Source: Chitinophagaceae bacterium
GTDB lineage: Bacteria; Bacteroidota; Bacteroidia; Chitinophagales; Chitinophagaceae
Direction: 5' to 3'
Assembly: GCA_003167015.1 (NCBI GenBank)
Contig: PMUF01000380.1
Span: forward strand, 2,177 to 41,580
Length of the DNA: 39,404 nt
This document shows, one piece after another, positions 17,037 to 26,076 of this stretch. Both the position numbers and the translations under genes were made by a program. The notes below the pieces were generated by a model that saw nothing but the letters and a program-made list of their open reading frames with translations, made no database searches and was not told where the DNA came from. Every line of letters begins with the position of its first letter. Position 1 is the first letter of the stretch.

Positions 17037-19229
17037 ATGAGAAAGATTTTATTTCTTTTACTGTTGCCGCTGCAAGGTCTTGCGCAGCGGAGCGCATTCC
17101 TTCCTTTTAAGAAATATCCGTTCCCGACCGAACTCGCCGCGGCTCCGGCGGGAGCGCGAATAGCCTGGGCGATGGATGAAGAGGGGCGGCGCAATGTATA
17201 TGTTGCGGAAGGGCCTGCCTTTACGCCTCGCAAGCTGACCGATTTTTCGGAAGATGACGGGCAGGAGATCACCAGCCTTTCCATCTCTGCTGACGGGCGG
17301 TGGGTGGTGTTTGTGCGGGGCGGCGATCATGGCGCCAACTGGGAAAGCGGGTTGCCGGTCAATCCTGCGGCTGACACTCAACCTTTCAAAGTGCAGGTTG
17401 CGTGTATTCCTTTTGCGGGAGGGGCGGTGAAGTATTTGTCCGCAGGGGACCATCCGGTTATATCGCCCGACAGTAAGACTGTGGCGTTCATCAAGGCCGA
17501 CCAGGTATGGGGAACGGCGCTGGATAGCGCGGCCGCAACGAATCTCTTTACGACCCGGGGCAGTGTCAGTTCGCTGCAATGGTCACCCGACGGCAAGCGG
17601 TTGTTGTTTGTGGCCAACCGGACGGATCATGCCATCATTGGGATCTATACTCCGGGCTCTTCCCCGATCAAATGGATAGCGCCCTCCTTTTACCGGGATG
17701 AAGTACCGCAGTGGAGTGGTGATGGGAGCAGGATTGTCTTCGTCCGGCGGCCGGGAGAGGGCGGGGCGCCCGATTCGATGCTGGTACGTCAGCCCGAGCC
17801 CTGGAGCATCTATATCGCGGATACGGCCGGCGGCAGGCCTGTGCTGCTGTGGAAGTCGTCGCTGACCTTACGCGGGTCTTTTCCGCCGACGGATGGCGGG
17901 GCGAATCTGCATTGGGCGGTGGGCAACAGGATCGTCTTCCTGACTTACGTGGATGGGTGGCCGCATTTGTATTCGCTGGATGCGGGAGTGGAAGCGGCTT
18001 CGGCGGCTCGTGGGACCGCGGCGGGCGCGGCTTCGGGCGGCGCGAAACCCTTGTTGCTGACGCCGGGGAATTTTATGTGCGAGCATATCAGGCTCAGCGC
18101 CGACAGGCGCTACCTTATCTTCAGTGCGAATGCGGGGGATGACCCTGGCGACATCGAGCGGCGGCATGTGGGGATGGTCAGTGTAGACAAGCCGGACATG
18201 GAGGTGATGACGCCGGGTAAAGGACTGGAATGGACGCCTGTGCTGACGGGGGACAGCAGGACGCTGGCCTTTATCAGCGCTACGCCGCAGCGGCCGCCTC
18301 TTCCTGCGGTGATGGGGCTGGCGGATAACCCCCGGAAGAACTTTACGGTGTTATGTGCCGACAGGATACCGGCGGATTTTCCCCAGGGGACATTGGTGAC
18401 GCCCAGGGCGGTGACTTTCCGGGCGTCGGACGGGGTGATCGTGCATGCGGATTTGTTCGAGGCAGGGGTTGCGGGGGCTCCACCGGGCCCGGCCGCGAAA
18501 GGCGCGCGGAGACCGGCGATCGTGTATGTACATGGCGGGCCGCCGAGGCAGATGCTGTTGGGCTGGCATTATTCGGATTATTATTCCAATGCGTATGCAA
18601 GTAATCAATATTTGGCAAGCTTAGGCTTTGTGGTACTGGCAGTGAATTATCGGCTGGGCATCGGTTATGGATATGACTTTCATCAACCTGCCCATGCGGG
18701 ACCGGCGGGGGCAGCAGAGTATAAAGATATCAAGGCGGCGGGGGAATGGCTTCGCCGGCAAAGTGATGTCGATACAGCCAGGATCGGTATCTATGGCGGT
18801 TCCTATGGCGGTTTCCTGACGGCGCTGGCGCTGGCCCGAGACTCCAAACTATTTGCCGCGGGCGTGGATTTTCACGGGGTTCATGACTGGCTCGCTCAAT
18901 CTTCGCTGATGACTGCCTTCAAAGATAAATATGAAAAGGCCCCGGATTATGACAAGGCGCTGAAGACGGCGTGGCTTTCTTCACCGGTCTCCGCGATTGA
19001 TACGTGGAAATCGCCGGTGCTGATCATCCAGGGAGATGACGACAGGAATGTGCGTTTCAACCAGAGCGTCGACCTGGTGAACCGGCTGGAGAAGAAAGGG
19101 GTGCCGATCGAAACGATGGTGATAGTGGATGATACGCATCACTGGATGAACTTTGCCAATTCGGTGACGGTGTATGCTGCGGCAGCGGATTTTTTTACGC
19201 GGCAGTTTATGAAGGGAGGTGGGAAATGA
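17037..19229 (+). CDS. S9-family peptidase (prolyl oligopeptidase/DPP-like) with beta-propeller
   Basis: Signal peptide MRKILFLLLLPLQGLAQ; PD40-like repeats (SLQWSPDGKRLLFVA); catalytic IYGGSYGGFLTALAL; IIQGDDDRNV; DDTHHW. Confidence 0.93.
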   Translation: MRKILFLLLLPLQGLAQRSAFLPFKKYPFPTELAAAPAGARIAWAMDEEGRRNVYVAEGPAFTPRKLTDFSEDDGQEITSLSISADGRWVVFVRGGDHGANWESGLPVNPAADTQPFKVQVACIPFAGGAVKYLSAGDHPVISPDSKTVAFIKADQVWGTALDSAAATNLFTTRGSVSSLQWSPDGKRLLFVANRTDHAIIGIYTPGSSPIKWIAPSFYRDEVPQWSGDGSRIVFVRRPGEGGAPDSMLVRQPEPWSIYIADTAGGRPVLLWKSSLTLRGSFPPTDGGANLHWAVGNRIVFLTYVDGWPHLYSLDAGVEAASAARGTAAGAASGGAKPLLLTPGNFMCEHIRLSADRRYLIFSANAGDDPGDIERRHVGMVSVDKPDMEVMTPGKGLEWTPVLTGDSRTLAFISATPQRPPLPAVMGLADNPRKNFTVLCADRIPADFPQGTLVTPRAVTFRASDGVIVHADLFEAGVAGAPPGPAAKGARRPAIVYVHGGPPRQMLLGWHYSDYYSNAYASNQYLASLGFVVLAVNYRLGIGYGYDFHQPAHAGPAGAAEYKDIKAAGEWLRRQSDVDTARIGIYGGSYGGFLTALALARDSKLFAAGVDFHGVHDWLAQSSLMTAFKDKYEKAPDYDKALKTAWLSSPVSAIDTWKSPVLIIQGDDDRNVRFNQSVDLVNRLEKKGVPIETMVIVDDTHHWMNFANSVTVYAAAADFFTRQFMKGGGK

Positions 19230-19848
19230 GTGCGGTCAGGTTCTTAAGATTTTTGGTGAACCACATGGGTAGTCTTTCCACAGCTAAGCTGTATGACAGC
19301 GTATTGTTTTTAATTTGTAACAGTAATAAATGTTCCGTTTGCGAAGAATCAATAATGGTAAGGTTATCAATTACTGGATAGTGGATGTCCAGCTTTTCGA
19401 GGTTACCATAAAAGTTGTCTTCTACCGTAAGCCGGGGAACAAAATGTCCCCCTTCTTTTACCCTGTTAATGACCCGTAGTTCGGAGGTGTCGGGATCAGT
19501 CAGGCCTAAGAAAATCATGCTGATGACATAACCCCTGGATTTAAACATTTCCGGAATATCCCAGGTAGAATCATTCGTAAAATGACCTTCGTAGACGAAG
19601 GTATCGTTTGCTTCCAGGGCTCGTTCTACAAGTTGGTCAAAGGTATCGCTGACATACTGGTAGGCTAGTTTTCTTGCTTCTTTATGGGCTTTTATTCCGG
19701 TATTCCACAACTCTTTCTGCTTTTGCATAAAAAGCTTATCTCCATCGAATATGGAATATTTGTTTTGAATATGTTCAGGGAGATAATTGAAGCCTAATGA
19801 AGATTTGCCCGCACCGTTTGCCCCGGTTATTATATATAATTCAGGCAT
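19207..19848 (-). CDS. zeta-toxin-like P-loop kinase / AAA ATPase
   Basis: Walker A LYIITGANGAGKSSLG at the N-terminus; EGHFTN; RVINRVKEGGHFVPRLTVEDNFYGNLEKL resembles the GGHxVP...NL segment of zeta-like proteins. Confidence 0.8.
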   Translation of the reverse strand: MPELYIITGANGAGKSSLGFNYLPEHIQNKYSIFDGDKLFMQKQKELWNTGIKAHKEARKLAYQYVSDTFDQLVERALEANDTFVYEGHFTNDSTWDIPEMFKSRGYVISMIFLGLTDPDTSELRVINRVKEGGHFVPRLTVEDNFYGNLEKLDIHYPVIDNLTIIDSSQTEHLLLLQIKNNTLSYSLAVERLPMWFTKNLKNLTALISHLPS

Positions 19849-19857
19849 GCAAAATAA

Positions 19858-20109
19858 TTAGGCAAGATGGTACTTCTTTCTTATGTCAGCATTTTCAATG
19901 CCTGAAAGCTCCCGAAGCACAGTAAAGTCACTACCAGCGGATGAAATGGTGACCAATAATATTTTACCGTCGGGAAATTCCAGGTAACATTGGTTGCCGG
20001 GTAATTCTTTGGCGTTAATCATGAAAGGCATTCCTTTGCGCAGCTTATCAATGCGAAGCGTCTTAACCGCATTACTGCCAGTCTGCTCTAATTTTTGAAC
20101 ATCGGTCAT
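19858..20109 (-). CDS. small protein encoded directly upstream of the zeta-like kinase (putative partner/antitoxin)
   Basis: Start at internal Met: MTDVQKLEQTGSNAVKTLRIDKLRKGMPFMINAKELPGNQCYLEFPDGKILLVTIS...; stop is 9 bp before the kinase ATG. Confidence 0.65.
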   Translation of the reverse strand: MTDVQKLEQTGSNAVKTLRIDKLRKGMPFMINAKELPGNQCYLEFPDGKILLVTISSAGSDFTVLRELSGIENADIRKKYHLA

Positions 20110-20271
20110 AATAGGGTTATTTTTCATAAAGTTACTGAAAATTGGCTTGAAATTTTTGAAAATAATGCTGCTGGACCTGATAGGAAAAGTGTATAAAAGC
20201 ATCTTGTCACAGAAGCCAAAAGATTAGAAAAGATCTAACGGAATTCTAAGGCGCTTTTAATTCGAAGTGGA

Positions 20272-20279
20272 TATATTTG
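20272..20279 (+). promoter_or_regulatory. candidate Bacteroidota -7 box (TAnnTTTG) for the OmpA-like lipoprotein gene
   Basis: TATATTTG, 24 bp before ATG at 20304; no clear -33 TTG identified. Confidence 0.45.
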
Positions 20280-20303
20280 CCGGATAACCTACCTCATCTA
20301 CAC

Positions 20304-21197
20304 ATGACAAAAATTACACCTGGATTCATCGCGGTCATCGCGAGCCTGCTGGCGTTCACCGCCTGCGTTCCTACCAGTAAATTCAATGCTTCTCAGATGG
20401 CGCTGTCATCGGCGAGATACGACAGTGCGCAGCTGGCTAATAAAGTGGCGAAGCTGCAAGCCGATCTGGCACAGGCCAACCAGCTGGCGGCCAATCAAAA
20501 ACAGCAGATCGATTCGCTGAACAATGAAACCGCTTCGCTTCAGAGCGATATCAGCAGACTTAACCAGCAGGTCGCCGATCTGAAGGGCAAGAACAGTGAT
20601 CTGCAGTCTGAGTCGGCGGCCCGGCAATCCCTGCTGAGCAAAAGCAAACAGGACCTGATCAACCAGCAGGCGCGGCTGGAGCATCTGCAGGCATTGATGG
20701 ATGCACAGAAAAAGGCCATCGAGGCGATCAGGAAAAAAATGGCGGATGCCCTGGTCGGCTTCAACTCCAACGAGCTTTCGGTGTCTATCAAGAACGGAAA
20801 GGTATATGTGAGCCTGCAGGAAAACCTGCTGTTTCCTTCGGGCAGCGCCGTCGTGAATCCCAAAGGAAAGGATGCGTTGAGCAAGCTGGCGGATGTCCTG
20901 AACAAGAACCCGGATATCACGGTGGATATCGAAGGACATACGGATTCCATTCCCATTCACGGGAAATACCAGGATAACTGGGACCTGAGCCTGGCGCGGT
21001 CGGCATCGATCGTGCGAATCCTGACCAATGACTACAAGGTAGATCCTCAGCGCGTGATCGCCTCAGGACACAGCCAGTATGATCCGGTCCAGCCCAATAG
21101 CACGCCCGATGGCCGCGCCCTGAACCGCAGAACGGATATCATCTTATCGCCCAGGCTGGATGAGCTGTACAGGCTGCTGCAGACGCCGGATATGTAA
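20304..21197 (+). CDS. OmpA-family lipoprotein with coiled coil
   Basis: Lipobox-like LLAFTACVP; long heptad-rich region; C-terminal OmpA domain (DITVDIEGHTDSIPI...WDLSLARSASIVRIL...GHSQYDPVQPNSTPDGRALNRRTDIIL). Confidence 0.92.
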   Translation: MTKITPGFIAVIASLLAFTACVPTSKFNASQMALSSARYDSAQLANKVAKLQADLAQANQLAANQKQQIDSLNNETASLQSDISRLNQQVADLKGKNSDLQSESAARQSLLSKSKQDLINQQARLEHLQALMDAQKKAIEAIRKKMADALVGFNSNELSVSIKNGKVYVSLQENLLFPSGSAVVNPKGKDALSKLADVLNKNPDITVDIEGHTDSIPIHGKYQDNWDLSLARSASIVRILTNDYKVDPQRVIASGHSQYDPVQPNSTPDGRALNRRTDIILSPRLDELYRLLQTPDM

Positions 21198-21219
21198 AGG
21201 ATATCAAAAGATAGAAACG

Positions 21220-21260
21220 GGGCCCGACCTGCGCTGAAGTGATCAGAACAGGCCGGGCCT
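21220..21260. terminator. hairpin between convergent genes
   Basis: GGCCCG-A-CCTG ... CAGG-C-CGGGCC, between OmpA (+) and desaturase (-) stops. Confidence 0.55.
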
Positions 21261-21266
21261 CATGCT

Positions 21267-22403
21267 TTACGGCAGGGCCGGTCCCGGGAGGGGAGAATCG
21301 GGCCGTTCCGGCGCCAGCGGCTTCTTTGTATCGAGATAAGGCCGATGGTATTCCGCGAGGAAAAGTTGTTTGGAATCGTGGTAGCTGCTGACGGCGCCGA
21401 CCTTGCTCAGGAGCCAGACGTAGCACCAGGCCAGATCCAGCTGGTAGCTCAGGAAGCCGCTGCGGGCGCTGGACGGAAAGAGGTGATGGTTGTTATGCCA
21501 TTCGCCGGCGACATATCCGGGCCAGATCTGGTTGATGGAAAGGTCTTTCCAGTTGAAATCGGTCCCCTCCCTGCGTTTGTCCTTTCCTTTGCCGTGACCT
21601 TCAAAATTAAAGGTACGGACACCTACGGCCCAGAACCCTGCCGCCCCGAATAGCGCAAAGAACAAGCCGGGGCCACCCAGCAGGTAAAAAACAGTCCCCC
21701 AGAAGGCCCAGTTCAGCAACGATCCCACGATGGCCCTCGACGGGCTGGCAATAGAACCCCACTTCTTGTACTGCGCATAGCTGTTAGGCCTGACGGGGGT
21801 ATGAGCCATCAGGCGGACCACCCGCGCATATTCTTCTTCCGTGAGGTGCTGTGAAATAGGCTGGTGGTTGACGTCCGCCAGGAAACAATATAAGAAACCA
21901 GCCGTAGCATTATAAGGATCTCCCGGTTCATCGGACTTGGCGTGATGGACATGATGGGAGATGACATAGATCTCTTCGGTGATCATATCCAGCGTCAGGT
22001 TGCGGGTGATGAAGGCCCAGAACTTGTTGCTGAATTTATAGGCGCCATGCGTGCAGTACCGGTGGAACCAGATGGTACCGTGCGTACCCATGATCACCAT
22101 ACTATACAGGAAGGCTGCCCCCAGCAGGTAAAAATTGAAATACTTAAAAAAGAAGATGAACAGGCAGGGCAGTAGCAGTGCCAGCTTCAACCAGCCGATA
22201 AATGGCACCCAGTTCTTTTTTGATCGGAAGACGTTAAGACGGAAAAAGAATTCTTTGAGGATCTGACGCGAAGTAGGCGTGACCAACTGGTCTTCCTTGT
22301 CCCTCCACCCGTAGGAGGGTTCTTCGAGTACGTTGTCCATCAGATTTGTGCTTTTCTTACTTTGGGGGGCGCTACTAATTGCGTCAGGCATTTGATACCT
22401 CAT
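21267..22403 (-). CDS. fatty-acid desaturase (acyl-CoA delta-9 desaturase-like)
   Basis: Histidine boxes HRYCTH, HHVHH, HNNHH with multiple TM segments. Confidence 0.9.
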   Translation of the reverse strand: MRYQMPDAISSAPQSKKSTNLMDNVLEEPSYGWRDKEDQLVTPTSRQILKEFFFRLNVFRSKKNWVPFIGWLKLALLLPCLFIFFFKYFNFYLLGAAFLYSMVIMGTHGTIWFHRYCTHGAYKFSNKFWAFITRNLTLDMITEEIYVISHHVHHAKSDEPGDPYNATAGFLYCFLADVNHQPISQHLTEEEYARVVRLMAHTPVRPNSYAQYKKWGSIASPSRAIVGSLLNWAFWGTVFYLLGGPGLFFALFGAAGFWAVGVRTFNFEGHGKGKDKRREGTDFNWKDLSINQIWPGYVAGEWHNNHHLFPSSARSGFLSYQLDLAWCYVWLLSKVGAVSSYHDSKQLFLAEYHRPYLDTKKPLAPERPDSPLPGPALP

Positions 22404-22650
22404 GTGTATTAAAGTGGATTCGAAACGATGATGGAATAGAGAATAACGGTGTTTTGAGGAATATCTTATGCGGACCTTCGCAAATTACGACAAGATTGTC
22501 TTTGTGGATGTCTTTGGTGACATGTTTAACAAAGATTTGTTGAAGCTGCCAAAATTATGAATCGAACTATCGAAAGGTATCTATCTTTACGAGGTTGGTT
22601 AGCGTGAGAAGCAAGATATTGTCTCTAATAATAGTTATAACCTCAACCAT

Positions 22651-23184
22651 ATGGATATGGGAAAATGGTTCGACAGGAAATTCGATTTCAACTTTGGCGC
22701 GGATGCATACGCTGCCATTTATCAGCGGCTGAAAAAGGCTCCGGATATCCTGCAGCAGCTAGTGCTTCATTTACCTGAGCCCATGCTGGTGCAGCAACCG
22801 CATTGCAAATGGTCTATCAAGGAACACGCGGGACATCTTTCGGTGCTGGAGCCGGTCTGGCGGGTACGGTGGCACGACATTCTCGAAAAGAAGCCTGTGC
22901 TGACGGCAGCCGATCTCAACAATGCGGCGACGAACGAAGCCGGATTCAACCGCTATTCTATTTCTTCGCTGGTAGAAAGGTTCCTGGATGAAAGAAGTCA
23001 ATCCCTGGCTTTGCTGGATGGGGTGGACGTGCTGGATGAGAGCCTGACGAGCATGCATCCGCGCTTGCAGCAGCCCATGCGGGTGATCGATCTGGCGAGC
23101 TTTGTCGCGGACCATGATGAGCATCATCTGGGGGCGATCCAGGAAATCATCCGGGCGTTGCGGGAAGGGCCGAAGATGGTGTGA
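22651..23184 (+). CDS. DinB-family protein
   Basis: CKWSIKEHAGHLSVLEPVW ... FVADHDEHHLGAIQEIIR: DinB_2 helical-bundle metal-binding His pattern. Confidence 0.85.
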   Translation: MDMGKWFDRKFDFNFGADAYAAIYQRLKKAPDILQQLVLHLPEPMLVQQPHCKWSIKEHAGHLSVLEPVWRVRWHDILEKKPVLTAADLNNAATNEAGFNRYSISSLVERFLDERSQSLALLDGVDVLDESLTSMHPRLQQPMRVIDLASFVADHDEHHLGAIQEIIRALREGPKMV

Positions 23185-23223
23185 GGGGGCCGATGCGGGG
23201 AGACCCGAAGATGGTGTGAGGGG
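23170..23223. repeat. 19-bp direct repeat duplicating the 3' end of the DinB gene
   Basis: CCGAAGATGGTGTGAGGGG at 23170-23188 and 23205-23223 (35-bp period). Confidence 0.85.
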
Positions 23224-23262
23224 ATGCAATTGGCTGCGAAGGCGTTGGGGGCTTGCGGGTTT

Positions 23263-24558
23263 TCAACTCGTCAGCACCTGGCGGCGGCTGATCTTCGTAT
23301 CGTCGAGCTCAATGCCGAAGCCGGGTTTGGTCGGCAGCTGAAGGATGCCGTTGGTAGTCTGCAAGGGATCCTTTTGGAATTGCAATTTATACGGCATGTG
23401 ATTAATGAGGTATTCTACCATCGGGCAGACGTCGGGCGACTGGCTGGCCACGACGTGCAGGGCCGCGTGGATGTTGTGGCCGTGGGGGTATACCTTGGCG
23501 CCATAGGCCGATGCGAGGCTGCATATTTTGACCAGCTCGCTGACACCGCCGCACCACTCAGGGTCTGCCTGTACGATCTCTATTGCCCCTGCCTGGAGAA
23601 ATTCGAGGACTTCCCAACGGCTGTAGAAATGCTCGCCGGTAGCGAGGGGTATGGTGGTGTTGCGGCGGAGTTGAACGAAACTCTCCAGCCTATTGACAGG
23701 GAAGGCTTCTTCGATCCAATAGGGATTATATTTTTCAGCGGCTTTGCACCATTGTGTGGCGAAGGGAATGTCCCAGCTCTGATAGGCATCGAACATGATC
23801 TGCGCGTCCTCGCCCAGCGCATCCCGCACTTCTTCCACGATCTCTACATTCTTCCTGACACCGGCATAGCCGTCGCCGGGCCCGTAGGCCATGAACCATT
23901 TCTGGTTCACAAATCCCTGCTTGTACAGCTCTTTTGCGCGTGGAGCTATCCTGCCTTTTTCCACCGAAAAACTTAAACAACTGCCATAGGCGCCGACTTC
24001 CTTACGGGTGGCGCCCCCAAGCAACTCGTATACGGGGGTCTTCAGATATTTCCCGCGGATATCCCAGAGGGCGTTGTCCACGGCGGACATCGCCATCATA
24101 TAATGCCCGGCGCGGGAATGCCGGTTGTTACGGTATAGCTGATCCCACAGCGCAGAGACATTCATCGCATCTTTGCCCAGCAGGAAAGTCCGCAGCTGCC
24201 GCAGGATCGGCGTGACCGTCTCGGGCTCCAGCATCCCGTAAAGTCCTTCGATGCCGCTTTTGGTCCTGATCCGGATGTAGGCCTGGGTAATATCGGTAGT
24301 GATGGGTTTGGCGTCCGGGCTGTCGTGATAGACGGGCGGACGGAGATCGTCGTAGATATGGATCGGCTGTGCCTGGTATTGTTTGTTGAGGCCCGGCTGG
24401 GTAGTATAGGGGCCCGTGACCTGAATGATCTCCACTTCACCGATGATGGTGTCGGTTGTAAAGGGTGTTTCGGTGAGCAACTGTCTGGCGGGGAAAGGCA
24501 GGAAGGCGAAGGCGGAGGCCCGGGCGGCAGAGGAGAGGAATTGGCGTCTGTTACTCAT
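23263..24558 (-). CDS. TAT-exported mandelate racemase / enolase-superfamily enzyme (dehydratase-like)
   Basis: TAT-like signal MSNRRQFLSSAARASAFAFLPF; MFDAYQSW, WIEEAF, ATGEHF, PHGHN metal/catalytic motifs. Confidence 0.9.
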   Translation of the reverse strand: MSNRRQFLSSAARASAFAFLPFPARQLLTETPFTTDTIIGEVEIIQVTGPYTTQPGLNKQYQAQPIHIYDDLRPPVYHDSPDAKPITTDITQAYIRIRTKSGIEGLYGMLEPETVTPILRQLRTFLLGKDAMNVSALWDQLYRNNRHSRAGHYMMAMSAVDNALWDIRGKYLKTPVYELLGGATRKEVGAYGSCLSFSVEKGRIAPRAKELYKQGFVNQKWFMAYGPGDGYAGVRKNVEIVEEVRDALGEDAQIMFDAYQSWDIPFATQWCKAAEKYNPYWIEEAFPVNRLESFVQLRRNTTIPLATGEHFYSRWEVLEFLQAGAIEIVQADPEWCGGVSELVKICSLASAYGAKVYPHGHNIHAALHVVASQSPDVCPMVEYLINHMPYKLQFQKDPLQTTNGILQLPTKPGFGIELDDTKISRRQVLTS

Positions 24559-24640
24559 ATGGCGTTTCGGCGTTATACTACAATATAAACAATTTTAGCC
24601 TACTCAGTTATTATGTAGCGAGGTTGTTTGGCAAAAAACG

Positions 24641-24675
24641 AAAAGGCCGCTGCCGGTTGCCCGGAACGGCCTTTT
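24641..24675. terminator. bidirectional intrinsic terminator
   Basis: AAAAGGCCGctgCCGGttgcCCGGaaCGGCCTTTT. Confidence 0.75.
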
Positions 24676-24701
24676 GTCTATCTGAAGGCGAGAGGACGCG
24701 C

Positions 24702-24748
24702 GAGGGCGCGGCCGATACCAGAAGCGGGAGCCCCGTGCGAGGGTTGCG
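24702..24748. repeat. dispersed GC-rich repeat, copy A
   Basis: GAGGGCGCGGCCGATACCAGAAGCGGGAGCCCCGTGCGAGGGTTGC, close match to copy B at 28064-28110. Confidence 0.7.
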
Positions 24749-24756
24749 CGCGATAG

Positions 24757-24826
24757 ATTAATAAGGTGCGATCTACGAATGCGATCCCGATTCGAGTGAC
24801 GGTCGGATTAATAAGGTGCGATCCAC
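24757..24826. repeat. direct repeat of a lipoprotein gene 3' end (49-bp period)
   Basis: GATTAATAAGGTGCGATC(T/C)ACG at 24757 and 24806; the second copy is the TWIAPY-stop end of the lipoprotein gene. Confidence 0.8.
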
Positions 24827-25809
24827 GTATATGTTTTGCCGTTGATGACCCAGACGACCTTATAGTAGTAAGTGCCGGTACCGGGGCAGCTGGTGGGATC
24901 ACCATTGGAATCGAGGCCATAGGTCACGGTAGTGGTCACCGCGGGGCGGATGGTCTCCGTTTGTCCGCTGGTCAGCCTGTAATCACAGGATTGTGCGATG
25001 ACCTTCGGCTGGGTGATCAGGGTCTCAAAGGAGTTGCCGTAGCGGTTGGTTCCCCAAACGGACACATCGGTATTCGTGCCGTCCGAGTGTGTGCCGGTGG
25101 TGGTGATGACGACGCCATCATTGTAGGTGAATACGCGTTGTTTGGATACGCTCCAGACACGGGTGGCGCTGTCGGCAAATTCGATGGAAACGCTGTCGGC
25201 GGTGATGGTGTGGGTGATGGAATCACGGGTGGCGAGGTCAACCAGCAGGCCGCCGGTCACATTGGTATAGATATAAGTCCCGTTAAACGTGATGGTCTTG
25301 CCATCTCTTACGCGGGTGATCTTCAGGTTCTGGAAGTCGACAGTGACGACAGCCCCGGTATCGCGCCACCGGACGCCGACGGGAATGGAGATCACAACTA
25401 CACCGGTGCGGATGCGGTTACCCCAGCAATTATTGCCATTATAGGTAATGATCACTTGTCGCAGGCCATTGGCAGTGTCCATCGTGACGGTGCCGTCACA
25501 GATCGTGTAATCGATGTCGAGGCTGCCGCCGCTGGGGCCGCCGGTGGTCTGGATACCACTGGAATAACTGGTGGACGTGTTGCCGCTGACGGCTGACTGG
25601 GTATTCAGCGCATTATTGACGTCGTCGGCGGAGGCGTCGATTTCGTTGGATACCTGGGTCTCGTCATCGGTCTGCGTCTCTATCTGGGTGGGGGTGGTAC
25701 CTGAGGTAGTGGAACTGCCGGCGCTATTGCTCTTGTTACAGGCAGCAAACAGTCCGGCGGCTGCGACTGTTACTGCCATGGCGAAGCGCCATGTTGTCTT
25801 TGTTTTCAT
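24808..25809 (-). CDS. hypothetical surface lipoprotein
   Basis: Lipoprotein signal AVTVAAAGLFAACNKS; low-complexity Ser/Thr linker; beta-rich body; no family recognised. Confidence 0.75.
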   Translation of the reverse strand: MKTKTTWRFAMAVTVAAAGLFAACNKSNSAGSSTTSGTTPTQIETQTDDETQVSNEIDASADDVNNALNTQSAVSGNTSTSYSSGIQTTGGPSGGSLDIDYTICDGTVTMDTANGLRQVIITYNGNNCWGNRIRTGVVVISIPVGVRWRDTGAVVTVDFQNLKITRVRDGKTITFNGTYIYTNVTGGLLVDLATRDSITHTITADSVSIEFADSATRVWSVSKQRVFTYNDGVVITTTGTHSDGTNTDVSVWGTNRYGNSFETLITQPKVIAQSCDYRLTSGQTETIRPAVTTTVTYGLDSNGDPTSCPGTGTYYYKVVWVINGKTYTWIAPY

Positions 25810-25861
25810 AATAGTAATTTTTAACGATTAATTGATTCCATCCTGTGATGGCCGATGGAAT

Positions 25862-25942
25862 GGGGAAGTTTAACCGGTGGACATATTATTTTTTCCTTTT
25901 ATAGAACTTTGCCGTTTTGGGGCCGGCCGGTTAAACTTTTCC
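25862..25942 (+). promoter_or_regulatory. long inverted repeat upstream of kup (possible 5' UTR structure)
   Basis: GGGGAAGTTTAACCGG (25862-25877) and CCGGTTAAACTTTTCC (25927-25942): 16-bp stem, two G-U in RNA, 49-nt loop. Confidence 0.5.
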
Positions 25943-26076
25943 GGTTCGGGGGAGTCTGAAGCCGTTTTTGTCCGCGGTCGGCAGCCGGCATTTCCGGTAC
26001 ATAATATTTGCCGTTATTATTCGATAACTTGTCGGGGAATTCGTCCTACTGGATTAAAAATTGCTACCACACCATC

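Noticed and set aside
23224-23976. 250-aa plus-strand ORF
   Set aside because: Antisense to the clearly conserved enolase-superfamily gene; treated as a shadow ORF.
23170-24826. Short direct repeats as a CRISPR array
   Set aside because: Only two copies per site, repeats overlap coding ends, no regular spacers and no cas genes in the window.
24766-25596. 276-aa plus-strand ORF
   Set aside because: Gly/Asp/Ala-rich shadow of the lipoprotein gene, which has a lipobox on the minus strand.
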